DNA from: an uncultured Planctomycetales bacterium
GTDB taxonomy: Bacteria > Planctomycetota > Planctomycetia > Isosphaerales > Isosphaeraceae
Direction: 5' to 3'
DNA length: 25,192 bases
Assembly: GCA_937907525.1 (NCBI GenBank)
Contig: CALCIB010000396.1
Coordinates: 1-25,192, forward strand
How positions within the stretch are numbered: position 1 is the stretch's first letter; every line of letters starts with the position of its first letter. Shown here in pieces: positions 7,961 to 15,610 of the stretch. The notes under the pieces were generated by a model that worked only from the letters and a program-made list of their open reading frames with translations, did no database searches and was not told the origin of the DNA. Position numbers and translations under genes: made by a program.

Positions 7961-8592
7961 GCCGGCGCCAACCCCAACTCGCTCCGAGCGTCGGCGAGGA
8001 AGGCGTCGAGCCGCCGCCGCATCTCGGCCGGGACGCCGTCCCAGAAGTAGCGTCCGCCGCGCGTCCGCGCCCGATCCTCGAACGATCCGTCGCGACCGAC
8101 GCGCCGCTGGAGCCTCAGGTCGCATTCGAACTGAAATCGAATGAGCACGTCGTCGCGAATGTAGCTCAGCAACGACGGCGACGGCTCGCCGCCCGCGACG
8201 ATCCGCCAGCCGTCGGCGAGCAGGTCGGGCTGGAGCGCGTCACGGATCGCCAGGAGCCAGCGATGATGATAGCCGAGCGGGTCCGCTTTCCCCTTGTGCT
8301 GGCGCGCGTCGCGGCGGCAGGGCCGGCAGAGCTTGGCCGTGGAGTGGACCGATCCTCCGGCGACCTCGTACCACCACTTCTGCTGGGCGGCGGTCCAAAC
8401 TTCCTCCGCGCCGCACGAGGCGCAGGTGAAGGGGACGTCCAGATAGTACCCGCGCTGGATGAAGTCCGGCGGAAAGCACCAGTACGTCGGGGAGAAGGCC
8501 GAGGCGTCGACGACCGCGGCGTTCTTGAGCGCCTGCTCCCGCCGCCGTCGCTCCCTGGCCTCGGTCTCGCGGCGTTTGCGATTGTGGTTCAC
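7933..8592 (-). CDS. Zinc-ribbon domain protein (zf-trcl-like)
   Basis: Encodes 219 residues from a GTG at 8592, which has GGAGG six bases upstream. The frame stays open much further upstream, but that part overlaps the NADAR gene. A basic, charged N-terminal helix (RKRRETEARERRRREQ) precedes a zinc ribbon: C57-x2-C60 in FTCASCG and C89-x2-C92 in KLCRPCRRD. The intervening QQKWWYEVAGGS matches my memory of the 'probable zinc-binding domain' family (EQxWY...K.P..C..CR). The C-terminal half has no recognised domain. Downstream of and codirectional with the NADAR gene (56-bp gap), so the two may form a unit. Function unknown; nucleic-acid or protein binding is a guess. Confidence 0.8.
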   Translation of the reverse strand: MNHNRKRRETEARERRRREQALKNAAVVDASAFSPTYWCFPPDFIQRGYYLDVPFTCASCGAEEVWTAAQQKWWYEVAGGSVHSTAKLCRPCRRDARQHKGKADPLGYHHRWLLAIRDALQPDLLADGWRIVAGGEPSPSLLSYIRDDVLIRFQFECDLRLQRRVGRDGSFEDRARTRGGRYFWDGVPAEMRRRLDAFLADARSELGLAPAQSRDGATT

Positions 8593-8648
8593 GGCTCGCC
8601 TCCGCGGGACGGACCCGCGCCGGGTCTTCCGGGTTCGCCGCGGGCGGA

Positions 8649-9101
8649 TCAACCCGGCGGCGACCGGCGGAGTTCCTCGCGCGCGCTCATCAGGATTTGC
8701 CCGAGCCGGTTCTTGCCGCTTCCATCGCCGCCGTCGCCCCAGTAGTCGTCGTTCTCGGTGTGCTCGACGATCCCGGCGTCGCCGGTTTCCAGCAGAATGG
8801 CGCGGATGTCGGCGTGCTGGGCGAACTTGGCGACGACCGCCGCGCGCATGATCGCGTCCTTGACGCTCTCCCAGTCCTTGCGGAGCGGTCGCTTGCGGTC
8901 GCGACCCATCCGCGCGGCGATCATTGGCGACCTTGCTTTCCGCACTTCCTCCTCGTCGGGAGTTCCGGCGAACTTCTGGGCCTGGAAGTAATGCTCGCTT
9001 GTGGGCCAGGTCTTTTTCTTCAGCCAAATCGGATGGGGCGAGAAGTTGGAGAAGCAGCCGAACTCGTCGCTCACGGAGTAGAAGCGGATCGGATCGGCCA
9101 T
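8649..9101 (-). CDS. NADAR/YbiA-family N-glycosidase
   Basis: Encodes 150 residues, the normal size for the family. Signature motifs are present: FYSVSDEFGCFSNFSPHPI near the start, WPTSEHYFQAQKF (32-44, with the conserved Glu at 36), a KDWE..K..IM segment, and the C-terminal WGDGGDGSGKNRLGQILM (121-138). NADAR proteins cleave N-glycosidic bonds. Characterised members act on early riboflavin-pathway intermediates (YbiA type) or reverse ADP-ribosylation of guanine bases in DarT-linked systems. No DarT-like toxin or rib gene is in this window, so the substrate is open. The ATG at 9101 has GGGAG 8 nt upstream. Confidence 0.93.
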   Translation of the reverse strand: MADPIRFYSVSDEFGCFSNFSPHPIWLKKKTWPTSEHYFQAQKFAGTPDEEEVRKARSPMIAARMGRDRKRPLRKDWESVKDAIMRAAVVAKFAQHADIRAILLETGDAGIVEHTENDDYWGDGGDGSGKNRLGQILMSAREELRRSPPG

Positions 9102-9140
9102 GGGAGCGTCTCCCGGTTCAATGATCGCGGCGATCCCCGC

Positions 9141-9163
9141 CTTCTTCCTCAAGGGGAGAAGGG
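9141..9163. repeat. Remnant of the dispersed repeat
   Basis: CTTCTTCCTCAAGGGGAGAA here matches only the terminal hairpin of the arm found elsewhere (CTTCTCCCTCAAGGGGAGAAG). The GGCCCGAAGGGCC part and partner arm are missing. It lies in the 145-bp gap between trpE and the NADAR gene, which otherwise shows nothing recognisable. Confidence 0.6.
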
Positions 9164-9246
9164 AGGATTTGGGATTGGATCGCGAACTCGGTGGGCGCGT
9201 CGCGTCCCCTTCAAGACGCGCGGCGGGGCGGGCGGGTTCGCGACGA

Positions 9247-10746
9247 TCAAAGCTGGGTTTCGGCGATCTCGACGGCCTTGAGCAGGCCGCCGGCCTTGTT
9301 GACGGTCTCCTGGTATTCGTCGGCGGGAACGCTGTCGTAGACGACGCCGCCGCCGGCCTGGACGTGGGCGACGTCGCCGCGCATCACCAGGGTCCGAAGC
9401 GCGATGCAGGTGTCCATGTTGCCGGTGAAGTCGATGTAGCCGACCGCGCCGGCGTAGGGCCCGCGCCGGGTCGGCTCCATCTCGTCGATGACCTCCATCG
9501 CCCGGATCTTGGGCGCGCCGGAGACCGTGCCGGCCGGCAAGCCGGCGCGGAGGGCGTCGAACGTCGTCTTGCCGGGTTTCAGCTTCCCCGAGACGTTCGA
9601 CGTGATGTGCATGACGTGGGAGTATCGCTCCACCTTCATCACGTCGGAAAGAACCACCGAATCGTACTCGGCCACCCTTCCCACGTCGTTGCGGCCCAGG
9701 TCGACCAGCATGATGTGCTCGGCCCGCTCCTTGGGATCGGCCAGCAACTCCGCGGCCAGCGCCTGGTCCTCGGCGTCGTCCTTGCCCCGCCGGCGCGTTC
9801 CCGCCACCGGGCGGATCGTCACCACGCCGTCCTCCACCCGCACCAGGATCTCCGGCGAGCTGCCGATCAACTGGAAGTCGTCGAAGGTCAGGTAGAAGAG
9901 GAACGGGCTGGGGTTCACCACCCGAAGCACTCGGTAGACGTCGAACGGCTTCGCGGTCGTCTTGACCTCGAACCGTTGCGAGGGGACCACCTGGAAGATA
10001 TCGCCCGCCTTGATGTACTCCTGGCAACGCCTGACGACGTTTTCATATTCCTCGCGGGTGAAATTCGATTTCGGAACCCGCGCGATCGGCCCGGAGGGGT
10101 CGATGTCCCGAAGCGGCAGCGGCTCCGACGGCTTCCCCAACCGCTCGACCAACTCGTCGATCCGGGCGCATGCGGCGTCGTAGGCCGCCCTCGGATCGCC
10201 GCCGGGCTCGACCTTCGCCTGCGCGACGACCAGCACCGTCTTGCGGATATGGTCGAACAGGACCATCCGATCGAAGAACGAGAACGACAGGTCGGGGAGC
10301 CCGCGATCATCGGGAGGCGCGCTCGGCAGCCGCTCGGTGTAGCGGACGGCGTCATACGCCGCGTAGCCGACCGCGCCGCCGGTGAACCGCGGCAGCCCCG
10401 GAACGTGCGCCGCGCGGTTGGCGTCGATCAGCTTCTCAAGCTCGACGAACGGGTCGGCCGCCTGGAACCGCCGCTCCGAGCCGGGCTTGCCGGGCTCGAA
10501 GACCGTCACCCGGTCGCCGCGGGCCTCGAACCGCAGGAACGGCTCGGAGCCGAGGAAGCTGTACCGCCCCACCTTCTCCCCGCCCACGACGCTCTCGAAC
10601 AGAAACGACGGCGCCCCGCGCTCGATCCGCCGAAACGCCGAGACCGGCGTGAGGTCGTCGGCGACGAGCTGGCGATAGACCGGCACGCGAGCCGCCGAGC
10701 CGGCGTAAGCGGCGAAGTCCCCAAACGAAGGTCGGTGCATGCTCAT
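9247..10746 (-). CDS. trpE: Anthranilate synthase component I
   Basis: Encodes 499 residues, standard TrpE length. It makes anthranilate from chorismate and ammonia or glutamine-derived NH3, the first committed step of tryptophan synthesis. The N-terminal domain holds FLFES (48-52), the position of the LLES tryptophan feedback site, followed by GRYSFLGSEP. The chorismate-binding domain has IGSSPEILVR (294-303), RPVAGTRRRG (312-321), the LVDLGRND motif (347-354), AGTVSGAPK (405-413) and QAGGGVVYDS (463-472), all expected for an active enzyme. Feedback inhibition by tryptophan is likely. No trpG, trpD or other trp gene is adjacent, and I found no Trp-rich leader peptide upstream. Starts at 10746 or 10740 are both possible, and neither has a strong SD. 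PabB is an alternative but fits the motifs less well. Confidence 0.94.
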   Translation of the reverse strand: MSMHRPSFGDFAAYAGSAARVPVYRQLVADDLTPVSAFRRIERGAPSFLFESVVGGEKVGRYSFLGSEPFLRFEARGDRVTVFEPGKPGSERRFQAADPFVELEKLIDANRAAHVPGLPRFTGGAVGYAAYDAVRYTERLPSAPPDDRGLPDLSFSFFDRMVLFDHIRKTVLVVAQAKVEPGGDPRAAYDAACARIDELVERLGKPSEPLPLRDIDPSGPIARVPKSNFTREEYENVVRRCQEYIKAGDIFQVVPSQRFEVKTTAKPFDVYRVLRVVNPSPFLFYLTFDDFQLIGSSPEILVRVEDGVVTIRPVAGTRRRGKDDAEDQALAAELLADPKERAEHIMLVDLGRNDVGRVAEYDSVVLSDVMKVERYSHVMHITSNVSGKLKPGKTTFDALRAGLPAGTVSGAPKIRAMEVIDEMEPTRRGPYAGAVGYIDFTGNMDTCIALRTLVMRGDVAHVQAGGGVVYDSVPADEYQETVNKAGGLLKAVEIAETQL

Positions 10747-10788
10747 GACCGGCGGCGAACCCCTTGAGGCCGAGTCGCAAATCGCCGA

Positions 10789-11032
10789 CCGTCACGGACT
10801 TTGGGAGGGCGAGCGCAACGGCCTTCCCCCCTCGCGGGGGAAGGTGGCCCGAAGGGCCGGATGAGGGGGGGCGGGCCCAAACGCCTTCGACGTCCAGGGC
10901 TTTCCGGAGGGCTTCCGCGAATTCCGACGGTCGTCTGGCGCGTCGTCCCCCTCATCCGGCCGCTGCGCGGTCTGTCTTCCCCCGCAAGGGGGGAAGATCG
11001 CCTTCATGGTTCCCCAGTTGTCCGCGACGATC
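10789..11032. repeat. Dispersed inverted-repeat element, copy 3 (subfamily B, with outer inverted repeat)
   Basis: The inner arms are 10822-10870 (CCTTCCCCCCTCGCGGGGGAAGG...GGATGAGGGG) and 10947-10997 (CCCCTCATCCGGCCGCTGCGCG then a CTTCCCCC/GGGGGAAG hairpin). An outer pair is CCGTCACGGACTTT (from 10789) against TCCGCGACGATCGG (11021-11034 region). The left flank CCGTCACGGA...GGAGGG...GCAACGGCC is nearly the same as that of copy 6. It fills most of the divergent gap between trpE and the arsR-rhodanese gene. Confidence 0.85.
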
Positions 11033-11114
11033 GGCAAATCGTGTCCACACACACGTTAACAACCCACGCCCGCCGCGACAAGCCGCGCCGAACGCGGGCG
11101 ACGAACCTCAAATA

Positions 11115-11140
11115 ATCAATAGTCCGTTTGACTATTTGAT
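11115..11140. promoter_or_regulatory. Candidate ArsR-type operator upstream of the rhodanese-fused regulator
   Basis: The half-sites ATCAATAGTC (11115-11124) and GACTATTTGAT (11130-11140) are inverted repeats separated by 5 bp. They match except for one extra base in the right half. This AT-rich dyad stands out in GC-rich DNA. It overlaps the -35 box of the promoter at 11128-11155, as expected for repression by the ArsR-family protein encoded immediately downstream. Confidence 0.7.
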
Positions 11141-11155
11141 CGACTCCCCTATACT
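11128..11155 (+). promoter_or_regulatory. Sigma-70-type promoter, predicted leaderless start
   Basis: TTGACT (11128-11133), a 16-bp spacer and TATACT (11150-11155) form a near-consensus promoter. Transcription should begin around 11161-11163, exactly at the ATG at 11162. No Shine-Dalgarno sequence is present before the ATG (CCCTATACTGGGGTC), consistent with a leaderless mRNA. Confidence 0.7.
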
Positions 11156-11161
11156 GGGGTC

Positions 11162-11899
11162 ATGAAGCGAATTCACCACGACCAGATGGCCCGGATCGGG
11201 CGGGCGATGTCGAGCCGGGTTCGGCTGCGGGCCTTGAACCTCCTGGCCCAACGGCCCTGGCGAGTGAGCGAGCTTGCCGAGGAGTTGGGCGAGAGCGTCG
11301 CGGCGACCAGCGCGCACTTGAAGGTGTTGCGGGCGGCGGGGATGGTCGTGGAGGAGAAGCGGGGCCGGGAGCACTGGTGTCGGGTGGAGGCCGTGGAGAT
11401 CTTCGACCTGCTCGTGGCCATGCGGCGCGTCGCCGAGGCGGTCCTGCCGGAGCTTCGAGAGGCGGTTCGTGGCGACGCGGACGACCCCCACCTGCTGCGG
11501 GTCGCCAGCCTCAAGGAGTTGGCCGAGGACGTCGCCGGAGACCGGATGGCGCTGGTCGATCTTAGGCCGACCGCCGAATTCGACGCCGGCCACATCCCCG
11601 GGGCGCGGTCGTACCCCGCCGCCAAGCTGGCCGAGGCCGACCTGGCGCCACTGAGGCGTTGGGAGCGGCTGGTCGCCTACTGTCGAGGCCCCTGGTGCCT
11701 CATGGCCCGCGAGGGCGTCCAGGCGCTCAACGCGCGGGGCTTGCCGGCGCGACGGTTGCGGGCGGGGGTCGTGGACTGGCTCGCCGAGGGCCTGCCGCTG
11801 ATTCGAGGCGAGCAGGGCGCGGCGACCGAAGACAAGCAAGGGAAGGAGGACGCCCGCCCTCGTGACCGCGGGCCATCGCTCAAGGAGACGAAGAAATGA
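11162..11899 (+). CDS. ArsR-family repressor fused to a rhodanese domain
   Basis: Encodes 245 residues. Residues ~8-95 form an ArsR winged helix-turn-helix: SSRVRLRALNLLAQ, WRVSELAEELGESVAATSAHLKVLRAAGMV (recognition helix ~47-58) and the wing EEKRGREHWCRV. Residues ~113-215 are a rhodanese domain with LVDLRPTAEFDAGHIPGA and the active-site loop YCRGPWC (catalytic C174, second cysteine C179). This fusion is a known architecture. The rhodanese part plausibly carries or senses a persulfide and relieves repression; that is inference. The HTH part has only one cysteine (C73), so a two-cysteine BigR/SqrR-type sensor within the HTH is unlikely. The gene overlaps the following persulfide dioxygenase gene by ATGA. 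A lysine/arginine-rich tail (~220-245) is unusual. Confidence 0.92.
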   Translation: MKRIHHDQMARIGRAMSSRVRLRALNLLAQRPWRVSELAEELGESVAATSAHLKVLRAAGMVVEEKRGREHWCRVEAVEIFDLLVAMRRVAEAVLPELREAVRGDADDPHLLRVASLKELAEDVAGDRMALVDLRPTAEFDAGHIPGARSYPAAKLAEADLAPLRRWERLVAYCRGPWCLMAREGVQALNARGLPARRLRAGVVDWLAEGLPLIRGEQGAATEDKQGKEDARPRDRGPSLKETKK

Positions 11900-13458
11900 C
11901 CACGCGACGCGAATTCCTGGATCACGCCCGCGCCCTGGGTCTGGGCGCGGCCTTCCTCCCCGCCACCGCGGCCGTCAGGCGCGCCGAGGGCGCGGAGGAC
12001 GTCGCCGCGGCGGAGAGGCCGGCGGGGCTGATCTTCGAGACGATCGAGTCCGGCGGCATCGCCCACTACTCCTATTTCATCGGCGACGCGCTTTCGGGCA
12101 AGGCGGTCGTGATCGACCCCAGGCGGGACGTCAACGTCTACGTCGAACTGGCCAAGAAGCACCGGCTGGCGATCACCCACGCCGTCGACACCCACATCCA
12201 CGCCGACTTCGTATCCGGCGGCCGGGAACTGGCCGATCGGACGGGCGCGAAGTATTACGCCAGCGTCGAGGGGGACGCGAAGTACGGCTTCCCCGTCGAG
12301 CCGATCCGCCACGGCGACGAACTGAAGATCGGCGGCGTGGTCCTCAAGGCGATCCACGCGCCGGGGCACACCCCGGAGCACATGGCGTACCTCGCCACCG
12401 CCCAGGGCCGCGCCGACCAGGCGTGGGCGCTTTTCACCGGCGACTTCCTCTTCGCCGGCGCCGTCGGCCGCCCCGACCTGATGGGGGTGGAGAACACCGA
12501 CCGGCTGTCGCATCTCTTGTACGAGTCGCTGCAAACCGCGTTCAAGGCCCTCCCCGACGCCCTGCCGATCCACCCGGCGCACGGCCCCGGCTCCCCCTGC
12601 GGCGCGGGGATCGTCGCCCGCGACGGCGTTCCGACGCTCGGCGTCGAGCGCGAAAGCAACCCCGCCTTGCAGTTCCACGACGAGACCGCCTTCATCGACG
12701 ACCTGCTGTTCCGACAGCCCCCGGTCCCCTACTACTGGCCCCGGATGAAGAAGGTCAACGCCCGGGGCCCCGAGGTCCTCGGCAAGTTGCCGGTCCCCAG
12801 GCCGATGAAGGCGAGGGAGTTCGAGGCGCTCGTCGCCGACGAGAAGGTCCAGCTTCTGGACACGCGCGACGTGATGGCCTTCGGCGGCGGGCATATCAAG
12901 GGCGCGATCAACATCGGCTACTCGCCGACGGTCTCGATGTGGGGCGGGTGGCTGTTGGACCCCGAGCGGCCGATCGCCCTGATCGTCCCCAAGGAGGGGA
13001 AGGTCGAAAACGTCGTCGCCTGGCTGGTCCGGGTCGGCCTGACCGACTTCGCCGGCGTCCTCGACGGCGGCATCGACTCCTGGATCATGGCCGGCAAGGA
13101 CTTCGAGGCCACCCCCCAGATGTCCGTCCACGAGTTGAACGAGCGGATGAAGACGGGCGACCTGACGCTGCTGGACGTCCGCCAGCCCTCCGAGTGGGAC
13201 CAGGGCCACGTCCCCGGCGCCCGCTACATGTTCCTGCCGGAGATCCCCGGGAAGGCGAAGGAGCTGGACCGCTCCAGGCCCGTCGCCGCTTTCTGCGGCA
13301 GCGGCTACCGCGCCAGCATCGCCGCGAGCCTGTTGAAGCGCGAGGGCTTCAAGGTCTCCAACGTCCCCGGCTCCTTCGGCGCCTGGCTGGCCGCCGGCCA
13401 CGACGTGGACGTCCCCCCCAGGCCCGGCAAGGCGTCCGACACCCAGCGCTCGGCCTGA
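11896..13458 (+). CDS. Tat-exported persulfide dioxygenase with two rhodanese domains (CstB-like)
   Basis: Encodes 520 residues. The N-terminus TTRREFLDHARALGLGAAF is a twin-arginine signal (RREFL followed by a hydrophobic stretch). Residues ~45-275 are a metallo-β-lactamase fold of the ETHE1/persulfide dioxygenase type: H100-x-H102-x-D104 in THIHADFVSGGRE, GHTPEH (157-162), D183 in FTGDFLF, GRPD (191-194) and H229 in PAHGPGS. Residues ~303-405 are a rhodanese domain without an active-site cysteine (ALIVPKEG in its place). Residues ~408-505 are a second rhodanese with active C467 in FCGSGYR. MBL-pseudorhodanese-rhodanese is the CstB arrangement, which oxidises low-molecular-weight persulfides and yields sulfite or thiosulfate. 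CstB itself is cytosolic as far as I know, so the Tat signal is notable. Coupled to the upstream regulator. Confidence 0.92.
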   Translation: MTTRREFLDHARALGLGAAFLPATAAVRRAEGAEDVAAAERPAGLIFETIESGGIAHYSYFIGDALSGKAVVIDPRRDVNVYVELAKKHRLAITHAVDTHIHADFVSGGRELADRTGAKYYASVEGDAKYGFPVEPIRHGDELKIGGVVLKAIHAPGHTPEHMAYLATAQGRADQAWALFTGDFLFAGAVGRPDLMGVENTDRLSHLLYESLQTAFKALPDALPIHPAHGPGSPCGAGIVARDGVPTLGVERESNPALQFHDETAFIDDLLFRQPPVPYYWPRMKKVNARGPEVLGKLPVPRPMKAREFEALVADEKVQLLDTRDVMAFGGGHIKGAINIGYSPTVSMWGGWLLDPERPIALIVPKEGKVENVVAWLVRVGLTDFAGVLDGGIDSWIMAGKDFEATPQMSVHELNERMKTGDLTLLDVRQPSEWDQGHVPGARYMFLPEIPGKAKELDRSRPVAAFCGSGYRASIAASLLKREGFKVSNVPGSFGAWLAAGHDVDVPPRPGKASDTQRSA

Positions 13459-13517
13459 GCTTGGCGAAGGCTCGGGCGTCGGCCGAAAACGATCAAGCGC
13501 GGGCGCTTATAAATATG

Positions 13518-13684
13518 CCTTCTCCCCTTGAGGGAGAAGGTGGCCGAAGGCCGGATGAGGGGTGGGCGGGACCAAAAGCCATCGGATTCGAAGGCGTTTC
13601 CGGACCATGGCTTACGCCGAGACACAACGCCGGTCGACCCCTCATCCGGCCCTTCGGGCCACCTTCTCCCTCAAGGGGAGAAGG
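13518..13684. repeat. Dispersed inverted-repeat element, copy 4 (subfamily A)
   Basis: The arms 13518-13562 and 13638-13684 are near-perfect inverted copies (CCTTCTCCCCTTGAGGGAGAAGG, GGCCGAAGGCC, GGATGAGGGG). The 75-bp spacer begins TGGGCGGGACCAAAAGCC and ends ACGCCGGTCGA. Read in reverse, the spacer of copy 5 shows the same beginning, middle (TTCGAAG) and end. It separates the persulfide dioxygenase gene from the SoxB-like gene and could terminate or attenuate readthrough. Confidence 0.92.
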
Positions 13685-13770
13685 CGAGCGTCGCCGCGGC
13701 TTGAAAGACGTCGGCGCGTCGCGCGGCCCTGTCATTCATGCTTTCCCATCGACGAATCCAGGAGGATTTC

Positions 13771-15375
13771 ATGCGCTCGTTCCACGCGCTCGCGGCGGGT
13801 CTGGCCTTCGTCGTGGCCGTTCCGGTCATGGCGGCGGACGAACCGACGCCCCGGCGGGTCTCGCTCGCGTTCATCAACGACGTCCACGCCCAGATCGAAC
13901 CGCATCCGGAGCTGTTCTGGAGCGCCGGCGCCGAGGAGTACGTCAAGGACGTCGGCGGGCTGGCCCGGGTGGCGACCGTCTTCAACCGCCTCCGAGCGGA
14001 GCGCCCCGGCGAGACCGTCTTCATCGACGGCGGCGACACCATCCAGGGCTCCGGCCCCGCCGCCTGGACCAAGGGCCAGTCGGTCGTCGAGCCCATGAAC
14101 GCCCTGGGACTGGACTTCGCCATCCCCGGCAACTGGTTCGTCGCCTACGGCGCGGACGCCTGGAACAAGGCGGTCGCCGGCTTCAAGCATCCGATGATCG
14201 CCGCCAACGTCCGCGACGAGCGAACCGGCGAACTGATCCACGAGCCGTACATCGTCAAGGAGGTCAACGGCGTTCGAATCGGCTTCGTCGGCTTCACCGA
14301 CCCCGAGGTTCCCCATCGCCAACCGCCGCATCTCTCCAAGGGGCTGGCGCTCGACGGCGAGGACGCCCTGCCGAGGTACATCGCCGAGCTTCGCGAGAAA
14401 CAGCGCGTGGACCTGGTCGTCCTGGTGACGCACGTCGGCCTGCCCAAGTCGATCGCCATGGCCGACGAGATCCGGGGGGTGGACGTCATCCTCTCGGCCG
14501 ACACCCACGAGCGAACCTACGAGCCGATCATCCGCGGCGACGTCTGGGTCGTGGAGGCCGGGTCGTTCGCCTCGTTCGTCGGCGTGCTCGACCTCCAGGT
14601 CGGCGCGGACGGCGAGATCGTCGACCGCTCCTGGCGGCTGATCGAGCTGCGTCCCGAACTGTTCCCGGAAGACCCGGAGGTCAAGAAGGTCGTCGAGACC
14701 GCGCTCGCGCCCCACCGCGAGCGGATGAACCGGGTCATCGGCCGAACCGACGACTGGCTGGCGCGCGACGGGGTGCTCAACAGCACGCTCGACCAGGTGA
14801 TCGCCGACGCCGTCCGCGAGGCGGCCGGGACCGAGATCGGCCTGAGCAACGGCTACCGCTTCTCCCCGCCGACGGCCCCCGGCCCGATCACCGTCGCCGA
14901 TCTGTGGAACTGGCTGCCGATCCCCCTGGAACTGAAGCGCGGCGAGGCGACCGGCGCCCAGCTTCGCCGGTACTGGGAGCGCGAGCTTCAAAACACCCTG
15001 GCCGACGACCCCAAGAATCTCCACGGAGGCTGGCTCGCCCGGCCGTCCGGCATGACGGTCGACTTCGACCGCGACGCCTCCGGCGAGCCGCGGCTTCGCG
15101 ACCTCTTCGTCGCCGGCGCGCCGCTCAAGGACGACGTGACGTACACCCTGGCCGCCGGCGATCGCAAGGGCGCGCCGAACGGAAACATCCACCGCGTTCA
15201 AGATTGCAAGAATCTGGAAATGCTTGGCGCGACGACCCACGACGCGGTCGAGAAATACCTGGAGCGACACTCGCCCATCCACTCGAACTTCGGCCTGGAC
15301 GTCCGCCGCGTCGACCGTCCGGGGCTTCGCATGCGCTCGCAAATCCTGGACAAGCTTGAAGAAGCCTCTCGATGA
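13771..15375 (+). CDS. Exported SoxB-like metallophosphoesterase/5'-nucleotidase-family protein
   Basis: Encodes 534 residues. The ATG at 13771 has GGAGG 5 nt upstream. Signal peptide MRSFHALAAGLAFVVAVPVMA is probably cleaved before ADEP. The N-terminal calcineurin-like domain has FINDVHA (N36, D37, H39), FIDGGDTIQGSG (D89), H221 in LVTHVG and SADTHE (D244, H246). The C-terminal domain (~315-480) is 5'-nucleotidase type (LSNGYRF, TYTLAAGD). Where 5'-nucleotidases have GNHEFD this protein has G120-N-W-F-V-A-Y-G. This and DGGDTIQGSGPAAWTKGQ recall SoxB, the Mn-dependent thiosulfohydrolase of thiosulfate oxidation, which has a Trp in the same motif. No soxAXYZCD is present in the window. Either a SoxB relative or a divergent nucleotidase; its sulfur-gene neighbour favours the first. 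Confidence 0.82.
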   Translation: MRSFHALAAGLAFVVAVPVMAADEPTPRRVSLAFINDVHAQIEPHPELFWSAGAEEYVKDVGGLARVATVFNRLRAERPGETVFIDGGDTIQGSGPAAWTKGQSVVEPMNALGLDFAIPGNWFVAYGADAWNKAVAGFKHPMIAANVRDERTGELIHEPYIVKEVNGVRIGFVGFTDPEVPHRQPPHLSKGLALDGEDALPRYIAELREKQRVDLVVLVTHVGLPKSIAMADEIRGVDVILSADTHERTYEPIIRGDVWVVEAGSFASFVGVLDLQVGADGEIVDRSWRLIELRPELFPEDPEVKKVVETALAPHRERMNRVIGRTDDWLARDGVLNSTLDQVIADAVREAAGTEIGLSNGYRFSPPTAPGPITVADLWNWLPIPLELKRGEATGAQLRRYWERELQNTLADDPKNLHGGWLARPSGMTVDFDRDASGEPRLRDLFVAGAPLKDDVTYTLAAGDRKGAPNGNIHRVQDCKNLEMLGATTHDAVEKYLERHSPIHSNFGLDVRRVDRPGLRMRSQILDKLEEASR

Positions 15376-15610
15376 CGGCCGCGAACCGGCCCCGTCGCCG
15401 AATCATCGACGGGAGGGGGCGCGACGCGAACCAGCGGGCCGAACGGGACGTACATGCCCACGTTCCGCCCGCGGAACGCCTTCCAACCAACGTCTCGTCG
15501 GCCGCCGGCGGCCTGGGCGCGTCCGCGCCCGCCGCCGAGGCGCCCGACGACCCCGCCCCGCCTCATCCGCTTCATCCTCGAGCGGCCTCGGCCGCAAGGA
15601 GTTCCTTCTC

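Noticed and set aside
10747..11110. Possible trp leader peptide and attenuator upstream of trpE
   Set aside because: No short frame with tandem Trp codons was found. The hairpins there belong to repeat copy 3.
11862..15359. A very long open frame (over 1,100 codons) on the plus strand
   Set aside because: It is out of frame with the persulfide dioxygenase and SoxB-like genes, is Arg/Pro/Gly-rich low-complexity sequence typical of a shadow frame in GC-rich DNA, and runs through a repeat element.
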